A stretch of 64,000 bases of DNA from Mesorhizobium sp. NZP2077. GTDB taxonomy: Bacteria > Pseudomonadota > Alphaproteobacteria > Rhizobiales > Rhizobiaceae. A program made the translations under genes and the position numbers. The stretch spans positions 62,001-126,000 of the forward strand of contig NZ_CP051294.1 of the NCBI RefSeq assembly GCF_013170805.1. The letters are read 5' to 3'. Positions 33,663 through 42,719 of this stretch are shown here, one piece after another. The stretch's first letter is position 1. Each line of letters starts with the position of its first letter. The notes beneath the pieces were generated by a model that worked only from the letters and a program-made list of their open reading frames with translations, searched no databases and was not told where the DNA came from.

Positions 33663-33944
33663 TTATGCAGCCTGTTTTACCCGGATTTCTATAACCAGGT
33701 GTGCGGAGGCGGCGATGTTGACAAGTGCGTCAAGCGAGAATTTGGCGAGCTTACCGCGCAGCAGATCATTGGTGCGAGGGCGCGTCAGACCGAGCCGCTT
33801 GGCGGCTTCCTCCTGAGGAATGTCCCAACGCTGGACTGCCTTACGGATTTCGTAGAGCAGCGCCGAGCGCGCCTTGAGGTTTGCAGCCTCTTGTTTGGTG
33901 TCCGCCAGGGCGTCCCAGACGTTCTCATAGATTTCTACGTTCAT
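33663..33944 (-). CDS. HigA-like XRE antitoxin (93 aa)
   Basis: MNVEIYENVWDALADTKQEAANLKARSALLYEIRKAVQ followed by an XRE helix-turn-helix (IPQEEAAKRLGLTRPRTNDLLRGKL). This layout is the XRE antitoxin of HigBA/phage-derived Gp49-like pairs, where the toxin gene comes first. The ATG at 33944 overlaps the toxin stop (ATGA) and has GGAAGG upstream; an in-frame ATG at 33959 is also possible. It neutralises the toxin and represses the operon through the dyad at 34274. Confidence 0.88.
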   Translation of the reverse strand: MNVEIYENVWDALADTKQEAANLKARSALLYEIRKAVQRWDIPQEEAAKRLGLTRPRTNDLLRGKLAKFSLDALVNIAASAHLVIEIRVKQAA

Positions 33945-34264
33945 CGTTCTGCCTTCCATCGTTTTAGCCGTTGAGCCGCCAGATCAAGGTCTTTCTTGGA
34001 TGTGGCCTGTGTCTTCTTCTGGAACGCATGAAGCACCAAAACGCGGTCCTCCAGGGTTGCCAGATAGATGACGCGGAACGCTCCCGATGCCTCCCGGACT
34101 CTGATTTCCCTGACGCCGGCCCCCACGATCTGCATAGGCTTCCAGTCGTCGGGATCGTCGCCGCGCTGGACAAGTTCGAGCTGCCAGCCGGCCTCTATCC
34201 GCGCATCGTCAGGAAACGCTCGAACATCCGCCCTACTGCTTCCAAGCCATTCAATCACCTTCAT
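33941..34264 (-). CDS. HigB/RelE-like toxin, Gp49 family (107 aa)
   Basis: MKVIEWLGSSRADVRAFPDDARIEAGWQLELVQRG ... GVREIRVREASGAFRVIYLATLEDRVLVLHAFQKKTQATSKKDLDLAAQRLKRW is the canonical sequence pattern of RelE/HigB-type ribosome-dependent mRNA interferases (Arg in FRVIY and the KKT-x-K tail). The toxin gene precedes the antitoxin, as in HigBA. It stabilises the element after segregation. A well-placed dyad in the promoter supports autoregulation. Confidence 0.9.
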   Translation of the reverse strand: MKVIEWLGSSRADVRAFPDDARIEAGWQLELVQRGDDPDDWKPMQIVGAGVREIRVREASGAFRVIYLATLEDRVLVLHAFQKKTQATSKKDLDLAAQRLKRWKAER

Positions 34265-34273
34265 CGAGGTGCA

Positions 34274-34293
34274 CTGTATCGGTTTTGATACAG
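34274..34293. promoter_or_regulatory. Operator of the HigBA-like module
   Basis: CTGTATC and GATACAG are perfect 7-bp inverted arms with a 6-bp centre, 9 bp upstream of the toxin start. The rest of 34294-34484 shows no gene. Confidence 0.65.
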
Positions 34294-34484
34294 GTCGGCT
34301 AGAGTGAAAATCAATCGCATTTTACGGACCAGCAATCAGCTCACGTCCCCACCAAGACCCGGGAGGCGCAACGAAACGGTTAGATGCGCCCGCCATCGGA
34401 TTAGGGACGCTTGGTCTCGTTCTCACGCTCGACACAGCAACGAAGGCACAAACCGCGCATTTGTATTCAACCGACTTTCACGTC

Positions 34485-36809
34485 CTAGCGATCGCCGTGA
34501 CGTCTAATTTGATCCTGCAGCGCCTCAAGAGCGGCTGGCGGTACCCCTTCGACATCTCCGCTATCCACTGACGGTGACAGGGAAGGAGCGCCGGCCTCCA
34601 CTTCCTGATCGAGCGATGCGAGCAGCGCGGCGATCGACGTGGACTTGTTTCCCGGCCGGACTTGGAATTGCAAGACACCCGCCTTGCCTTCAGACGCACT
34701 CGGGTCGGACGTCTTTGATGCTGCCGGCGCCGATCGCTGGCCAAGGGTGGGAAGCGGCCGCGGCGCATCATCGGCCGTCTGGTCGGTCCGCTTCGGCTTC
34801 AACTCCGGAACTTCAGCGGCGACCTCGCTCTTTGCTTCAGCCTCACCGCCCGTTGGAAGGCCTGAGCTTGGCAGCGCCTGTGGTGCGTCCGCGCTGTCGC
34901 TTTTTACTTTCGGCTTTAACGCGACGGGATCAACCCTTTCAGCCGCCGCACCAGTCGCAGGCGGCACCGCATCGGCATGGGCTGTATGGCCTGAAACCGG
35001 CGCTTCGACGGTATCGGGTTCCCCCAACTCGAAAGGTGCCGCTGGCGCGGTGTTAGCCGCTTCGACGTCCGCCATCGAGCGCAGCGGAAGATCCTGCCAT
35101 CGTGAGAGAGGGGGAACCTTCAAGCGCCGGTGCCGAAATTCCCGGTAGGTCGCCTTATAGGGAGCGTCCTTATAATAGGTGATCTTGCGCACCATGAAAC
35201 CAGGGGGGCTTGAGACCAGAACCACGGCCTGCTTCGCCGGCATTTGCCGAAGCTCCGCCGCCGTCCGGAATGGCCTTTCCTGATAACTTAAACTCTTGTC
35301 TCGGCCCCCAAATATACCTTGACCAGCCCTGATGATCGGTGTGGCCACCTCGATCGTGGTCGGTCCCAGCATTACAGAGACATGTTCCGAGGTCTCCACG
35401 TCGTTCATGCGGATGAAAAGCTTCACCTGACACGCGGACACCGTGGTCTGCCGCGTCGCTTTTCCATAGACTTCGTCAAGCTGGGCAAGATCCTGCAGGA
35501 TCAGGACCATGCGAAAGCCATAGCCCGCGTTGATCGCCAGCTTGGAAACGATAGACTCCATTTTGCCGAGCTGGCGAAACTCGTCGATCATCACCAGGAC
35601 CTGATAGGGCTCGTCCGGGCCTGGCGAGGAAGCCATCAGCACATCATGGATTTGCTGAACCAGGAGTTTGATGATGGGCCGGAACACGTCGAGCTGCGCC
35701 ACCGAGCAGCCGATGAAGAGAGCCGTCGGGTCCTTGCGAAACTTCGAGATATCGAAATCGGTCGACGCCGTAGCGGCTGCAACGAGATCGTTGGTCCAGG
35801 GGCTGAGAGCCGCCGTCATGTTGAAGTAGGCCGAGTTTCGCGTTTCCTTTTCCAGCGCAATGAACTGGTTGAGCCCGTGCACGACCCACGAAGGCAGATA
35901 TTTTTCCTCGTCATTGCGGATATTCGTCAGCACCCTGAGAAAATCCACGCCGGTCGAAAGAAGCATCGCGACGGCGCGCAAATGACGCTGCCCCTCATAG
36001 CGTGGTGACGTCAACACATAGCCGATCATGGCCGAAAGCAGCTGCCGGCCGGCGCGCGCCCAGATCTCGGAACTTCCTGTCGCGTCGGGGATGATGAAGG
36101 AGGAGACCACCGCGCAGTCCGTCGGCATGCGCGCATCGCGCCGAATGAAATCCAGCGGATTATAGCGATGCGAATCCTGCTCGCCGGGCGAAAAGAAAAA
36201 GACCTTGTCGCCGAGAGCCTGCCGGTGTGCACCGAACGCCTCGAAGTTCTCCCGCTTAGGATCGAACCACACCGAGGATCCTCGCCACATATAACCGTTC
36301 GGAATGACAAAGCTGACGCCCTTGCCGGATCGGGTCGGCCCGACCACCAAGACGTGCGCGGGATCGTCCGAGCGGATCGTCGCCCCACCCATCTTGCCGA
36401 GGATCAAGCCTTGCTTTGCCAGCAGGTTTTTCCTTTCGGCGTCCATGATCGTGCCGAACCGCGCATCGCCGTAGTGCTTTGGCTTGCGGTTGATCAGGCT
36501 TGCAAAGATCAGGCCGACGCCGATCGCCACCACAACCGCGACCGCGATCGCGCCCCGGATGATCGTCTCGCCCTGCGTGGGATGATAGGCCAGGCGCTGG
36601 CTGAAATGCTGCCAGGCAACGAACAGGCCGCTTAGGCTGCGTTGCGCGTTCTGGTATTTTAGAAGCCCCCAGCGCGAGGCGCCTTCAGAGGGGAGGGCGG
36701 GATTCCACCGCCATGTCGCCACCAGCTCGTAGGCTAGGCTCCAAAGGGCAAAGAAGGCGGCGAGGCCGATGAGGCCGAGGAGAAGCCTATAAGTGAATAC
36801 GCGAGACAT
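34485..36809 (-). CDS. virD4: VirD4-type coupling ATPase (774 aa)
   Basis: Two N-terminal membrane segments (LLLGLIGLAAFFALWSLA; AIAVAVVVAIGVGLIFASLI), then Walker A in GPTRSGKGVSFV (~155) and Walker B in VLVMIDEFRQLG (~400), with YQERPFRTAAELRQM typical of TraG/VirD4. It links the relaxosome to the VirB channel. The C-terminal ~170 residues are a Pro/Ala-rich acidic tail absent from most VirD4 proteins, perhaps for substrate recognition. Last gene of the virB operon; its start overlaps virB11 by 23 bp. Confidence 0.95.
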   Translation of the reverse strand: MSRVFTYRLLLGLIGLAAFFALWSLAYELVATWRWNPALPSEGASRWGLLKYQNAQRSLSGLFVAWQHFSQRLAYHPTQGETIIRGAIAVAVVVAIGVGLIFASLINRKPKHYGDARFGTIMDAERKNLLAKQGLILGKMGGATIRSDDPAHVLVVGPTRSGKGVSFVIPNGYMWRGSSVWFDPKRENFEAFGAHRQALGDKVFFFSPGEQDSHRYNPLDFIRRDARMPTDCAVVSSFIIPDATGSSEIWARAGRQLLSAMIGYVLTSPRYEGQRHLRAVAMLLSTGVDFLRVLTNIRNDEEKYLPSWVVHGLNQFIALEKETRNSAYFNMTAALSPWTNDLVAAATASTDFDISKFRKDPTALFIGCSVAQLDVFRPIIKLLVQQIHDVLMASSPGPDEPYQVLVMIDEFRQLGKMESIVSKLAINAGYGFRMVLILQDLAQLDEVYGKATRQTTVSACQVKLFIRMNDVETSEHVSVMLGPTTIEVATPIIRAGQGIFGGRDKSLSYQERPFRTAAELRQMPAKQAVVLVSSPPGFMVRKITYYKDAPYKATYREFRHRRLKVPPLSRWQDLPLRSMADVEAANTAPAAPFELGEPDTVEAPVSGHTAHADAVPPATGAAAERVDPVALKPKVKSDSADAPQALPSSGLPTGGEAEAKSEVAAEVPELKPKRTDQTADDAPRPLPTLGQRSAPAASKTSDPSASEGKAGVLQFQVRPGNKSTSIAALLASLDQEVEAGAPSLSPSVDSGDVEGVPPAALEALQDQIRRHGDR

Positions 36810-37833
36810 TCTGGGGAACCTTTCTGGCGGCTCTCCATTCGGTCATGCGGTTGAACCAGATCGCCGAAGTTCCGCGCCAGCCGCCCCGGCGCGTTTGTTG
36901 GATCACAATCGGCAGGACCGACCGCACGTAATCGATGATCTCTGCCTTGCTCAGCCCGAGCCCAGCCTGCATGACCATCAAGGCCAGCTGCTCAAACGCA
37001 CCGGTCGGGCTGTCCGCATGGATCGTCGTGATCGATCCGGGATGACCTGTGTTGACGGCGCGCAAGAACGAATAGGCTTCCGCTCCCCGGATCTCGCCCA
37101 GGAAGATTCGATCCGGCCGCAACCGCATGGCGGCTTGCAGCAGCGTTTCAACGGTCACGTGCGCCAGGCCCTGGTCGCCCTTTGATGCAACGAGGGGCAG
37201 ATAGTTGGGCTGGTGTGGTTTAACCTCCCGCGTATCCTCAATGGTGAGGATCCGCTCATCCGAAGGCACCTCGTGCAAAATCGCGTTCAAAAACGTCGTT
37301 TTGCCCGACGATGTGCCTCCTGAAAGCAAGATCGAATACCGTTCCCGCACGGCCAGGCGGAGGAAATCCTCGATCTTGCCGGCGTCGAGATATTCGCAAA
37401 GGGCGCTGTCGGTCTCGCTCAGTTCGCCGGGATCCTGGACGGAGATCGTATCGAACGACCCCCGCTTCCGGTAATCATCAAGGCGCATATCCTTCACGAC
37501 CTGCTTGCGGATCGCGAAGGCGCCTCCTGTCGGCGTCGCCGGCGCAAGCACGCCCTGGAAGCGTTCGCCGCCGGGGAGGGCGGCTGAAAGCAATGGATTT
37601 TCCTCGCTGATCGATTGCGAGGATGACGCCGCTATACGTTCCATGAGGTAAGTGATCGCGGCGCGGTCGAGCTCGGGGACGTCGAAGGGCTCCATATGTG
37701 TCGAGCCAACAATTTCGACCCACACAAGTCCAGGCCCGTTTGCACAGATTTCGACCACGCGATCGTCGTCGAGCCAGCGCCGCACCGGCGCCAGCGCCTT
37801 ATTTAGGAAGACGGTTCTTTGCTGCCCGCTCAC
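36787..37833 (-). CDS. virB11: VirB11 secretion ATPase (348 aa)
   Basis: Hexameric AAA-type ATPase that switches the channel between pilus assembly and DNA export. Walker A LLSGGTSSGKTTFLN (~170), Asp box LTIEDTREVKP, Walker B-type DRIFLGEIRGAEAYSFLRAVNTGHPGS and His box TTIHADSP are all present. It overlaps virB10 (35 bp) and virD4 (23 bp), so the three are made together. Confidence 0.95.
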   Translation of the reverse strand: MSGQQRTVFLNKALAPVRRWLDDDRVVEICANGPGLVWVEIVGSTHMEPFDVPELDRAAITYLMERIAASSSQSISEENPLLSAALPGGERFQGVLAPATPTGGAFAIRKQVVKDMRLDDYRKRGSFDTISVQDPGELSETDSALCEYLDAGKIEDFLRLAVRERYSILLSGGTSSGKTTFLNAILHEVPSDERILTIEDTREVKPHQPNYLPLVASKGDQGLAHVTVETLLQAAMRLRPDRIFLGEIRGAEAYSFLRAVNTGHPGSITTIHADSPTGAFEQLALMVMQAGLGLSKAEIIDYVRSVLPIVIQQTRRGGWRGTSAIWFNRMTEWRAARKVPQNVSRIHL

Positions 37834-39136
37834 GTCGTATCTCCGTCAACGCCTCGCGTACCGGGTCCGGATAGAACTCCGAAAAATCGAGGTCCCGGCG
37901 GACGAACACCATGATGCGCGACCCCTGATCGACATGGATCGTGGGCGCGATATTGATCGAATTGCGAAGCGCCTCTTCGGCAATGCGGTTGAGGCTTTGC
38001 GAGACCTGTTGCGCGCCGATCTGACGGGCGCTCTGCAGGTATTGGTTGGGCTGCGTCTGGTTTGTCACCGTCTGTCCGGTCTGCGGGTCCGTGTAGGTCT
38101 GGTTGGTGTTCGACCCATTCTGGTCGTTGCCGAGGTTGGCGATGAATTGCGTCGCACCGCCCACGACACTTAGAAGGATCGCCGAGCCGAACCGCTCGAA
38201 ATAATGGTTGTCGACCTCGCCCGGCATGCCGCTGCGACCGAGCTCGTCGGTGCCCGTCGAACCGAGCTGCACCGACATACCGTCCGATCGAAGCAGGCGT
38301 GTCCACACTATGAACACCCGCGTTTGGCCGGTTGCAATGCCACTGCGATATTCACCGATAAGGCGGGAGCCAGCGGGGATCAAAACCCTGCGACCGTCGA
38401 AGGACCACACATCCTCCGACACGACGGCCCGAACCATACCGGCAAGATCGCTCTGGATGGCGGTCTCGAGTACGCCCTTGATCATCGTCCCTTGGGCGAC
38501 CAGAGCGTCCGTGCGCGGGTTCATCGTGGCCTTCGATGTATCCGCTCCGCTCTGGCTCGCCCTTGCCAAAAAACGCCGATTGGGGTCCTCCTCGCCCTCG
38601 CCTGCGTTTCCGGCCGCCGCTGCATCCGTACCATTGCCGCCCAATGCTGACGCACTGCCAGGCGCATCGCCGCTATCGACGACGAGCTGCTTGGCGCGCA
38701 AGCGCTCCCATTTGCGGCGCTCCTCCTCTTCTTGCCTGCGCCGTTCTTCCTCAGCCAGGCGACGGGCCTCGGAATCATCCTGCACCTGTGGTGGAGCCGC
38801 AGGCGGCTGCAAGGCTGGTGGAGGGGGAGGCGGAGCCTCGACGGTCGCCGGCGGCTCTTCGGGAGCCGTCGGAATTTTCAGGGTGCCGTTATCAAGCTGG
38901 GGGCGCGGCGTATCGAGCCCCGGTGCGGGAAACTGTGTGGTGTGAAACTCCTCGCCATCCGACGCCGTCAACAGCGGCTTGTCTGGCGCACGCGTCGCCG
39001 CATAGATCATCCAGCCGGCGAAGACCACCGCACCCAGCGGAACCGCGATCTTGAAGAATGTGCTTGCCCCGAATTTTGGCGCGGCGACCGCCGTGCCTTC
39101 CTCAGCGAGCATTCTGTACTCATTGGGAGATGGCAT
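37799..39136 (-). CDS. virB10: VirB10/TrbI channel protein (445 aa)
   Basis: Spans both membranes: cytoplasmic N-terminus, a single membrane helix (FKIAVPLGAVVFAGWMIYAAT, ~28-48), a Pro-rich periplasmic region (~75-125), a Glu/Arg-rich coiled stretch and the TrbI core (GTMIKGVLETAIQSDLAGMVRAVVSEDVWSFDGRRVLIPAGSRLIGEYRSG). It senses ATP energy from VirB11/VirD4 and gates the outer-membrane pore. The start overlaps the end of virB9. Confidence 0.94.
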   Translation of the reverse strand: MPSPNEYRMLAEEGTAVAAPKFGASTFFKIAVPLGAVVFAGWMIYAATRAPDKPLLTASDGEEFHTTQFPAPGLDTPRPQLDNGTLKIPTAPEEPPATVEAPPPPPPALQPPAAPPQVQDDSEARRLAEEERRRQEEEERRKWERLRAKQLVVDSGDAPGSASALGGNGTDAAAAGNAGEGEEDPNRRFLARASQSGADTSKATMNPRTDALVAQGTMIKGVLETAIQSDLAGMVRAVVSEDVWSFDGRRVLIPAGSRLIGEYRSGIATGQTRVFIVWTRLLRSDGMSVQLGSTGTDELGRSGMPGEVDNHYFERFGSAILLSVVGGATQFIANLGNDQNGSNTNQTYTDPQTGQTVTNQTQPNQYLQSARQIGAQQVSQSLNRIAEEALRNSINIAPTIHVDQGSRIMVFVRRDLDFSEFYPDPVREALTEIRRERAAKNRLPK

Positions 39137-39956
39137 CGGGTCCCCTCACTTTCCGAACAGTTCCACCGCCGACACGCTGCGGTTCGTAAGGTTCAAGCCC
39201 GGTCGGTTCGTTCACATTGTTCAGTCTCAGATTGAAGACGCAGGTTGCTTCGGTGCCGTTGCGCAGGGTCCATTGGTAATTGACCTTGTCGACGACGATG
39301 TACGGGCCCTCGCGGCGATAATTCACAAGGGTCTCATTGCGCTCGCTATCAACGACATGGATCGCCGGCACTTCCCTTGCTGGATCGAAGCGGAACCAGG
39401 TCTTCACGCCGTCGTCGTAGATCACGAGCGGCTTATTTGCCGACGACCCCTTATAGGCATAGGACGAGTTGGCGTTTTCGGCCTTGAAACCCTGCCGGTT
39501 CGGCTGCGCCGCCCGAGCCCGGGCTTCGTCCATCAGCGCCGCGTCCGACGCCTCTTCGGGATAGCGAAACTTGATCGCATAGACCTGTTGTGCAACCGGC
39601 CGAAACTCGCCGTTGAGGAAGAACACATAGCTGCGCTTGTTCGTCAGGACATTGAGATTCCCGCCCGCATTCTTCTCGATCGGCTTCACAAAGAGCACAT
39701 TGCCCTTCTTGTTGGGTTCGATGCTCCAGGCCGGGACGTCGCCAGCGCCGAGGGTTTCGATTTTCTCGTCATCGCCGAATTCGATCATCGTCGAGGCGCC
39801 ATAGCTGGCCGGCACCGACACCACATCGTCCTTCTGATACCAGACGAAGCGAATGCGACTGTCACGAGATCCCGCCCGAGGGGTCTGTTCGGCAAGGGCC
39901 GGCTGAACCGCGCAAACGCCGAGCCCGATTGCCATCAGGATGCCGGCGACCTTCAT
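39120..39956 (-). CDS. virB9: VirB9/TrbG outer-membrane core protein (278 aa)
   Basis: Signal peptide MKVAGILMAIGLGVCAVQPALA, then the VirB9 fold (RFVWYQKDDVVSVPASYGASTMIEFGDDEKIETLGAGD; KTWFRFDPAREVPAIHVVD) and a C-terminal beta domain. It forms the outer-membrane ring with VirB10 and normally a VirB7 lipoprotein. It overlaps virB8 by 4 bp and virB10 by 17 bp. Confidence 0.94.
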   Translation of the reverse strand: MKVAGILMAIGLGVCAVQPALAEQTPRAGSRDSRIRFVWYQKDDVVSVPASYGASTMIEFGDDEKIETLGAGDVPAWSIEPNKKGNVLFVKPIEKNAGGNLNVLTNKRSYVFFLNGEFRPVAQQVYAIKFRYPEEASDAALMDEARARAAQPNRQGFKAENANSSYAYKGSSANKPLVIYDDGVKTWFRFDPAREVPAIHVVDSERNETLVNYRREGPYIVVDKVNYQWTLRNGTEATCVFNLRLNNVNEPTGLEPYEPQRVGGGTVRKVRGPDAISQ

Positions 39957-40684
39957 TGCGGTGTCTCCGCGGTGGGTGCCGGCGCCGTCTCCTGATCGCG
40001 CCGATATTCGAGCACCTGGAAGCCGAGCGGATTTTCAAAGCGGATCTCGTTTTTGGCCGGAACGCCGGTGTAGCGGAACCGGATCAACGACACCCAATGC
40101 CGCTGCACGGTGTTCGCTTGGCTCTTTTCCTCCGTCATGAACCGGACCAGGGCGGTCCTTTGATTGGGAAATGTCACGGACTTCACGGTCACGGCCACGA
40201 CGGTGTTTCGCCCGTAGAGCACGACGGGGTTCGTCACTTTGTTCGCCGGGCTGAAAAGCTCGACGAGCTCCCTCGAGGCATCGCCGGCGCTCAGCAATTG
40301 CGCGAGATCGAAGTTGTCCTTCAGCGCCTTCGGATCGTAGGTCTCGCGAGCCTTCACATAACGGACGATATCGAACATCCCCATCGACTCGTCCTGCTGC
40401 AAAGGACCGTCGGCCAGCGGCCGCTTGACCTCGACAAACCCGGTGGATTTGTCGACCACCACCATGTAGGGCTCATAAGTCTTGAGCGGCAGCGCAAGGA
40501 TCAGCGCGCCCACGGCTGCAACGGCAATGACCGAGGTGACGCTTGCCACGCACCACGCCAGAGATCGCGACCAGCGATTGCGTCGCGCGATATCTTTTTC
40601 CCAGATTGCCGCATCCACGTAGTAGGGCAAAGGAGACTCGGTTTCCTTCGCCAGTCGCCCAGCGCTTTCCTTCACATCGCTCAT
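39953..40684 (-). CDS. virB8: VirB8 inner-membrane assembly protein (243 aa)
   Basis: A short cytoplasmic tail, a membrane helix (LAWCVASVTSVIAVAAVGALILAL, ~38-61) and a periplasmic NTF2-like domain with KTYEPYMVVVDKSTGFVEVKRPL and FRYTGVPAKNEIRFENPLGFQVLEYRRDQE, as in VirB8 proteins. Scaffold for the translocation channel. Starts 13 bp after virB6, too close to hold a virB7 gene. Confidence 0.93.
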   Translation of the reverse strand: MSDVKESAGRLAKETESPLPYYVDAAIWEKDIARRNRWSRSLAWCVASVTSVIAVAAVGALILALPLKTYEPYMVVVDKSTGFVEVKRPLADGPLQQDESMGMFDIVRYVKARETYDPKALKDNFDLAQLLSAGDASRELVELFSPANKVTNPVVLYGRNTVVAVTVKSVTFPNQRTALVRFMTEEKSQANTVQRHWVSLIRFRYTGVPAKNEIRFENPLGFQVLEYRRDQETAPAPTAETPQ

Positions 40685-40697
40685 TGGTGCCCCAAAC

Positions 40698-41768
40698 CTA
40701 TCCGGGATCCGTCAGCTTTCGGGAAAGCCGTGCATATTCCGCTGAATTCTCATACCTTCTCTGTGCGAGGCTCACGCGCGCCCGCTCGCGACCCGCCAGG
40801 CGTTCCTGCCGCGTGCTCCAGCCCAAGCGTCCCATCAGCCTGCGCTGACCGGCTTGGCCCATCGCTGCGAAGGCGCCGCCGTAGAAGCGCCCAAACGAAG
40901 GTGTTCCAATACCAATTCCGCCTGCGAGCGAGGCGGCAACGTTGGTGATCTGCGACAGCAGCAGCACACCGACGAGGCAGATCAGGATCAGCGGCGCGGC
41001 TTCGGTCAAGGTCGTTGTCGCAGCACCATTCGACCGGTTGACCGCGTCGAAATAGGTCTGGGTGATCGAGATGAAGAAGGCACAGAAGGCGTAGACCAGA
41101 ATCTGCACACACATGTACTGCACGATCGCGGTTACCCAGCCGGCGAAGAACCGGGTCGTGTAGCCGAACAGCATAAGAATGATGAACACTGGGGCGAGTG
41201 CCAGCAAAAGCCAAAGAAAGATCTTCGACAGGATGATGAGGAAGATCGCATAGCCGATGAGCAGCGCGCCGACGACAAGGATGATCGCCGCCAGTACGTA
41301 GCCGCCGAAGTTCAACACGCCAAGGCTCTTGATAAAGGCGGCAGTGGAATTGGCGAGCGAATCCCAGATGTTTTGCAGGGCCGTCTGCACGGAGTTGACG
41401 GAGTTCAGCCCGGCCGATGTCCCGGTCACATTGGCCGAAACGCTCGTGAGAAGGCTGTTCCCGATCGCGGCAGGTGTCTCATTCGCGAACGAATAGGCAT
41501 ATGTTTGAAAGTCCCCCCAGCTCGTCGCCAGAGCGTAGATGACGAAGGCGCGGAACAGGCGCCAGATCATCTCTTTTCCCGATCCCGTCGAGGTTCCCTG
41601 CCAGATGCTGATGGCCCAGACTATCACGTACAGCGTCAGCATCAGGCCGGCGACGCCTCCCTGTCCGCCGCCGGTCAGGGCCGACGCCAGGTTCTGGTAG
41701 GCTTGCGATACATAGTTATTGCCGAACTTGTCGACCTGTTGCAGAAGCGTGGTGATATTGAAGTTCAT
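40698..41768 (-). CDS. virB6: VirB6 polytopic membrane protein (356 aa)
   Basis: At least five membrane helices, including VAGLMLTLYVIVWAISIW, YVLAAIILVVGALLIGYAIFLIIL and IFLWLLLALAPVFIILMLFGYT, with a periplasmic loop between the first pairs, as in VirB6/TrbL-type proteins that form the inner-membrane DNA path. The C-terminal tail is basic (RERARVSLAQRRYENS). Its start overlaps the small lipoprotein gene by 4 bp. Confidence 0.92.
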   Translation of the reverse strand: MNFNITTLLQQVDKFGNNYVSQAYQNLASALTGGGQGGVAGLMLTLYVIVWAISIWQGTSTGSGKEMIWRLFRAFVIYALATSWGDFQTYAYSFANETPAAIGNSLLTSVSANVTGTSAGLNSVNSVQTALQNIWDSLANSTAAFIKSLGVLNFGGYVLAAIILVVGALLIGYAIFLIILSKIFLWLLLALAPVFIILMLFGYTTRFFAGWVTAIVQYMCVQILVYAFCAFFISITQTYFDAVNRSNGAATTTLTEAAPLILICLVGVLLLSQITNVAASLAGGIGIGTPSFGRFYGGAFAAMGQAGQRRLMGRLGWSTRQERLAGRERARVSLAQRRYENSAEYARLSRKLTDPG

Positions 41769-41998
41769 TTTTTCGACGTCCCCCCTGGAAACAGAGATGG
41801 ATCGCTATTGAGTGCCTTCATCGGACCGCACTCGAATGGCTTCTTCGCTTCTGTTCTTGGTTCGGGCGCCGCGAACGCCATCGGCTGCATCGGTCCCTCG
41901 TCGCGCGAGCACGGAGCCTTGAGCGGCTTGTGGCCACACCCGGAGGTCGCGACGGCGCCAATGATGGCGGCCGCTGATAGAAGAAAGCGCATCGTCAT
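41765..41998 (-). CDS. Small lipoprotein, candidate entry-exclusion protein (77 aa)
   Basis: Signal peptide with a lipobox-like VATSGC near residue 21, then a short Pro-rich mature part (~57 aa, two further Cys). In IncW R388 and IncN pKM101 the entry-exclusion lipoprotein gene lies exactly here, between virB5 and virB6. A VirB7 equivalent is the main alternative, since no other virB7 is visible. Overlaps both neighbours by 4 bp. Confidence 0.7.
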   Translation of the reverse strand: MTMRFLLSAAAIIGAVATSGCGHKPLKAPCSRDEGPMQPMAFAAPEPRTEAKKPFECGPMKALNSDPSLFPGGTSKK

Positions 41999-42708
41999 TG
42001 GCCGGACTTGTATTCGAGCCCCCGCGAGGCTTGCGTGATCAGGTTCATACGATCGATGTTTTCCTGATTGGCGGCCGCCGTAGCGGTATTCACCGCGCCG
42101 ATCAGTTCGTTCACGGTCAGACCCGTTTGCACCATGATCTGGCTGTTCTGATCGATCGAGCCCTTGATGTCCTGCGCCGTGCCGATCCGTTGAGCGCCCG
42201 ACTGAAAAGCGCTGGAACGGGTCTTCACCCCATTTTGCGAGGAGTCCACCAGCCCGGTAACAGTGGCCGCGACGTTCACCAGGGCGCTGTAGTTCTTATC
42301 CATCTGCGTCGTTTGGCCATTGATCAGGCCCGAAATGGTTTTCACCAGCTGCAAGCCATTGATCATGTTCGAAACGATGCCCTGCGATCCATTGCCGAGG
42401 CCGGCGAACGACAACGAGCCGCCCGAGATCACGCTAGCAAGCGAAGGCGCGTCCCCCATGGAGAAGCCGCCATTGCCCAAGGCCATCTGCGCGAGCTGGC
42501 CGGCCTGGCTCGACCGGTCGCCCGTGACGGCCTGCAGCGTCTTTTGCGTATAGTTCATGATGTTGCGGTCGGTGCTGAGGATCTCGCTCGTGGCCGATGC
42601 AATCTGCCGAGCCTGTTCCAGATTAGCCTCGTCGATCGTAGGCACTTGCGCAAAGGCGATACCGCCAAGGCCAAGCAAGAGTGCTGCTGTTAACGGAATT
42701 CCACGCAT
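41995..42708 (-). CDS. virB5: VirB5-like minor pilin (237 aa)
   Basis: Signal peptide MRGIPLTAALLLGLGGIAFA; the mature protein is almost all helical, Gln/Asn-rich, with a C-terminal segment IDQNSQIMVQTGLTVNELIGAVNTATAAANQENIDRMN. Position between virB4 and virB6 and size fit VirB5, the pilus-tip adhesin. Sequence conservation of VirB5 is low, so the call leans on context. The same Asn-x-Gln-Thr-Gly-Leu-Thr module recurs in the neighbouring upstream gene. Confidence 0.8.
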   Translation of the reverse strand: MRGIPLTAALLLGLGGIAFAQVPTIDEANLEQARQIASATSEILSTDRNIMNYTQKTLQAVTGDRSSQAGQLAQMALGNGGFSMGDAPSLASVISGGSLSFAGLGNGSQGIVSNMINGLQLVKTISGLINGQTTQMDKNYSALVNVAATVTGLVDSSQNGVKTRSSAFQSGAQRIGTAQDIKGSIDQNSQIMVQTGLTVNELIGAVNTATAAANQENIDRMNLITQASRGLEYKSGQ

Positions 42709-42719
42709 AGCGCTTTCTC

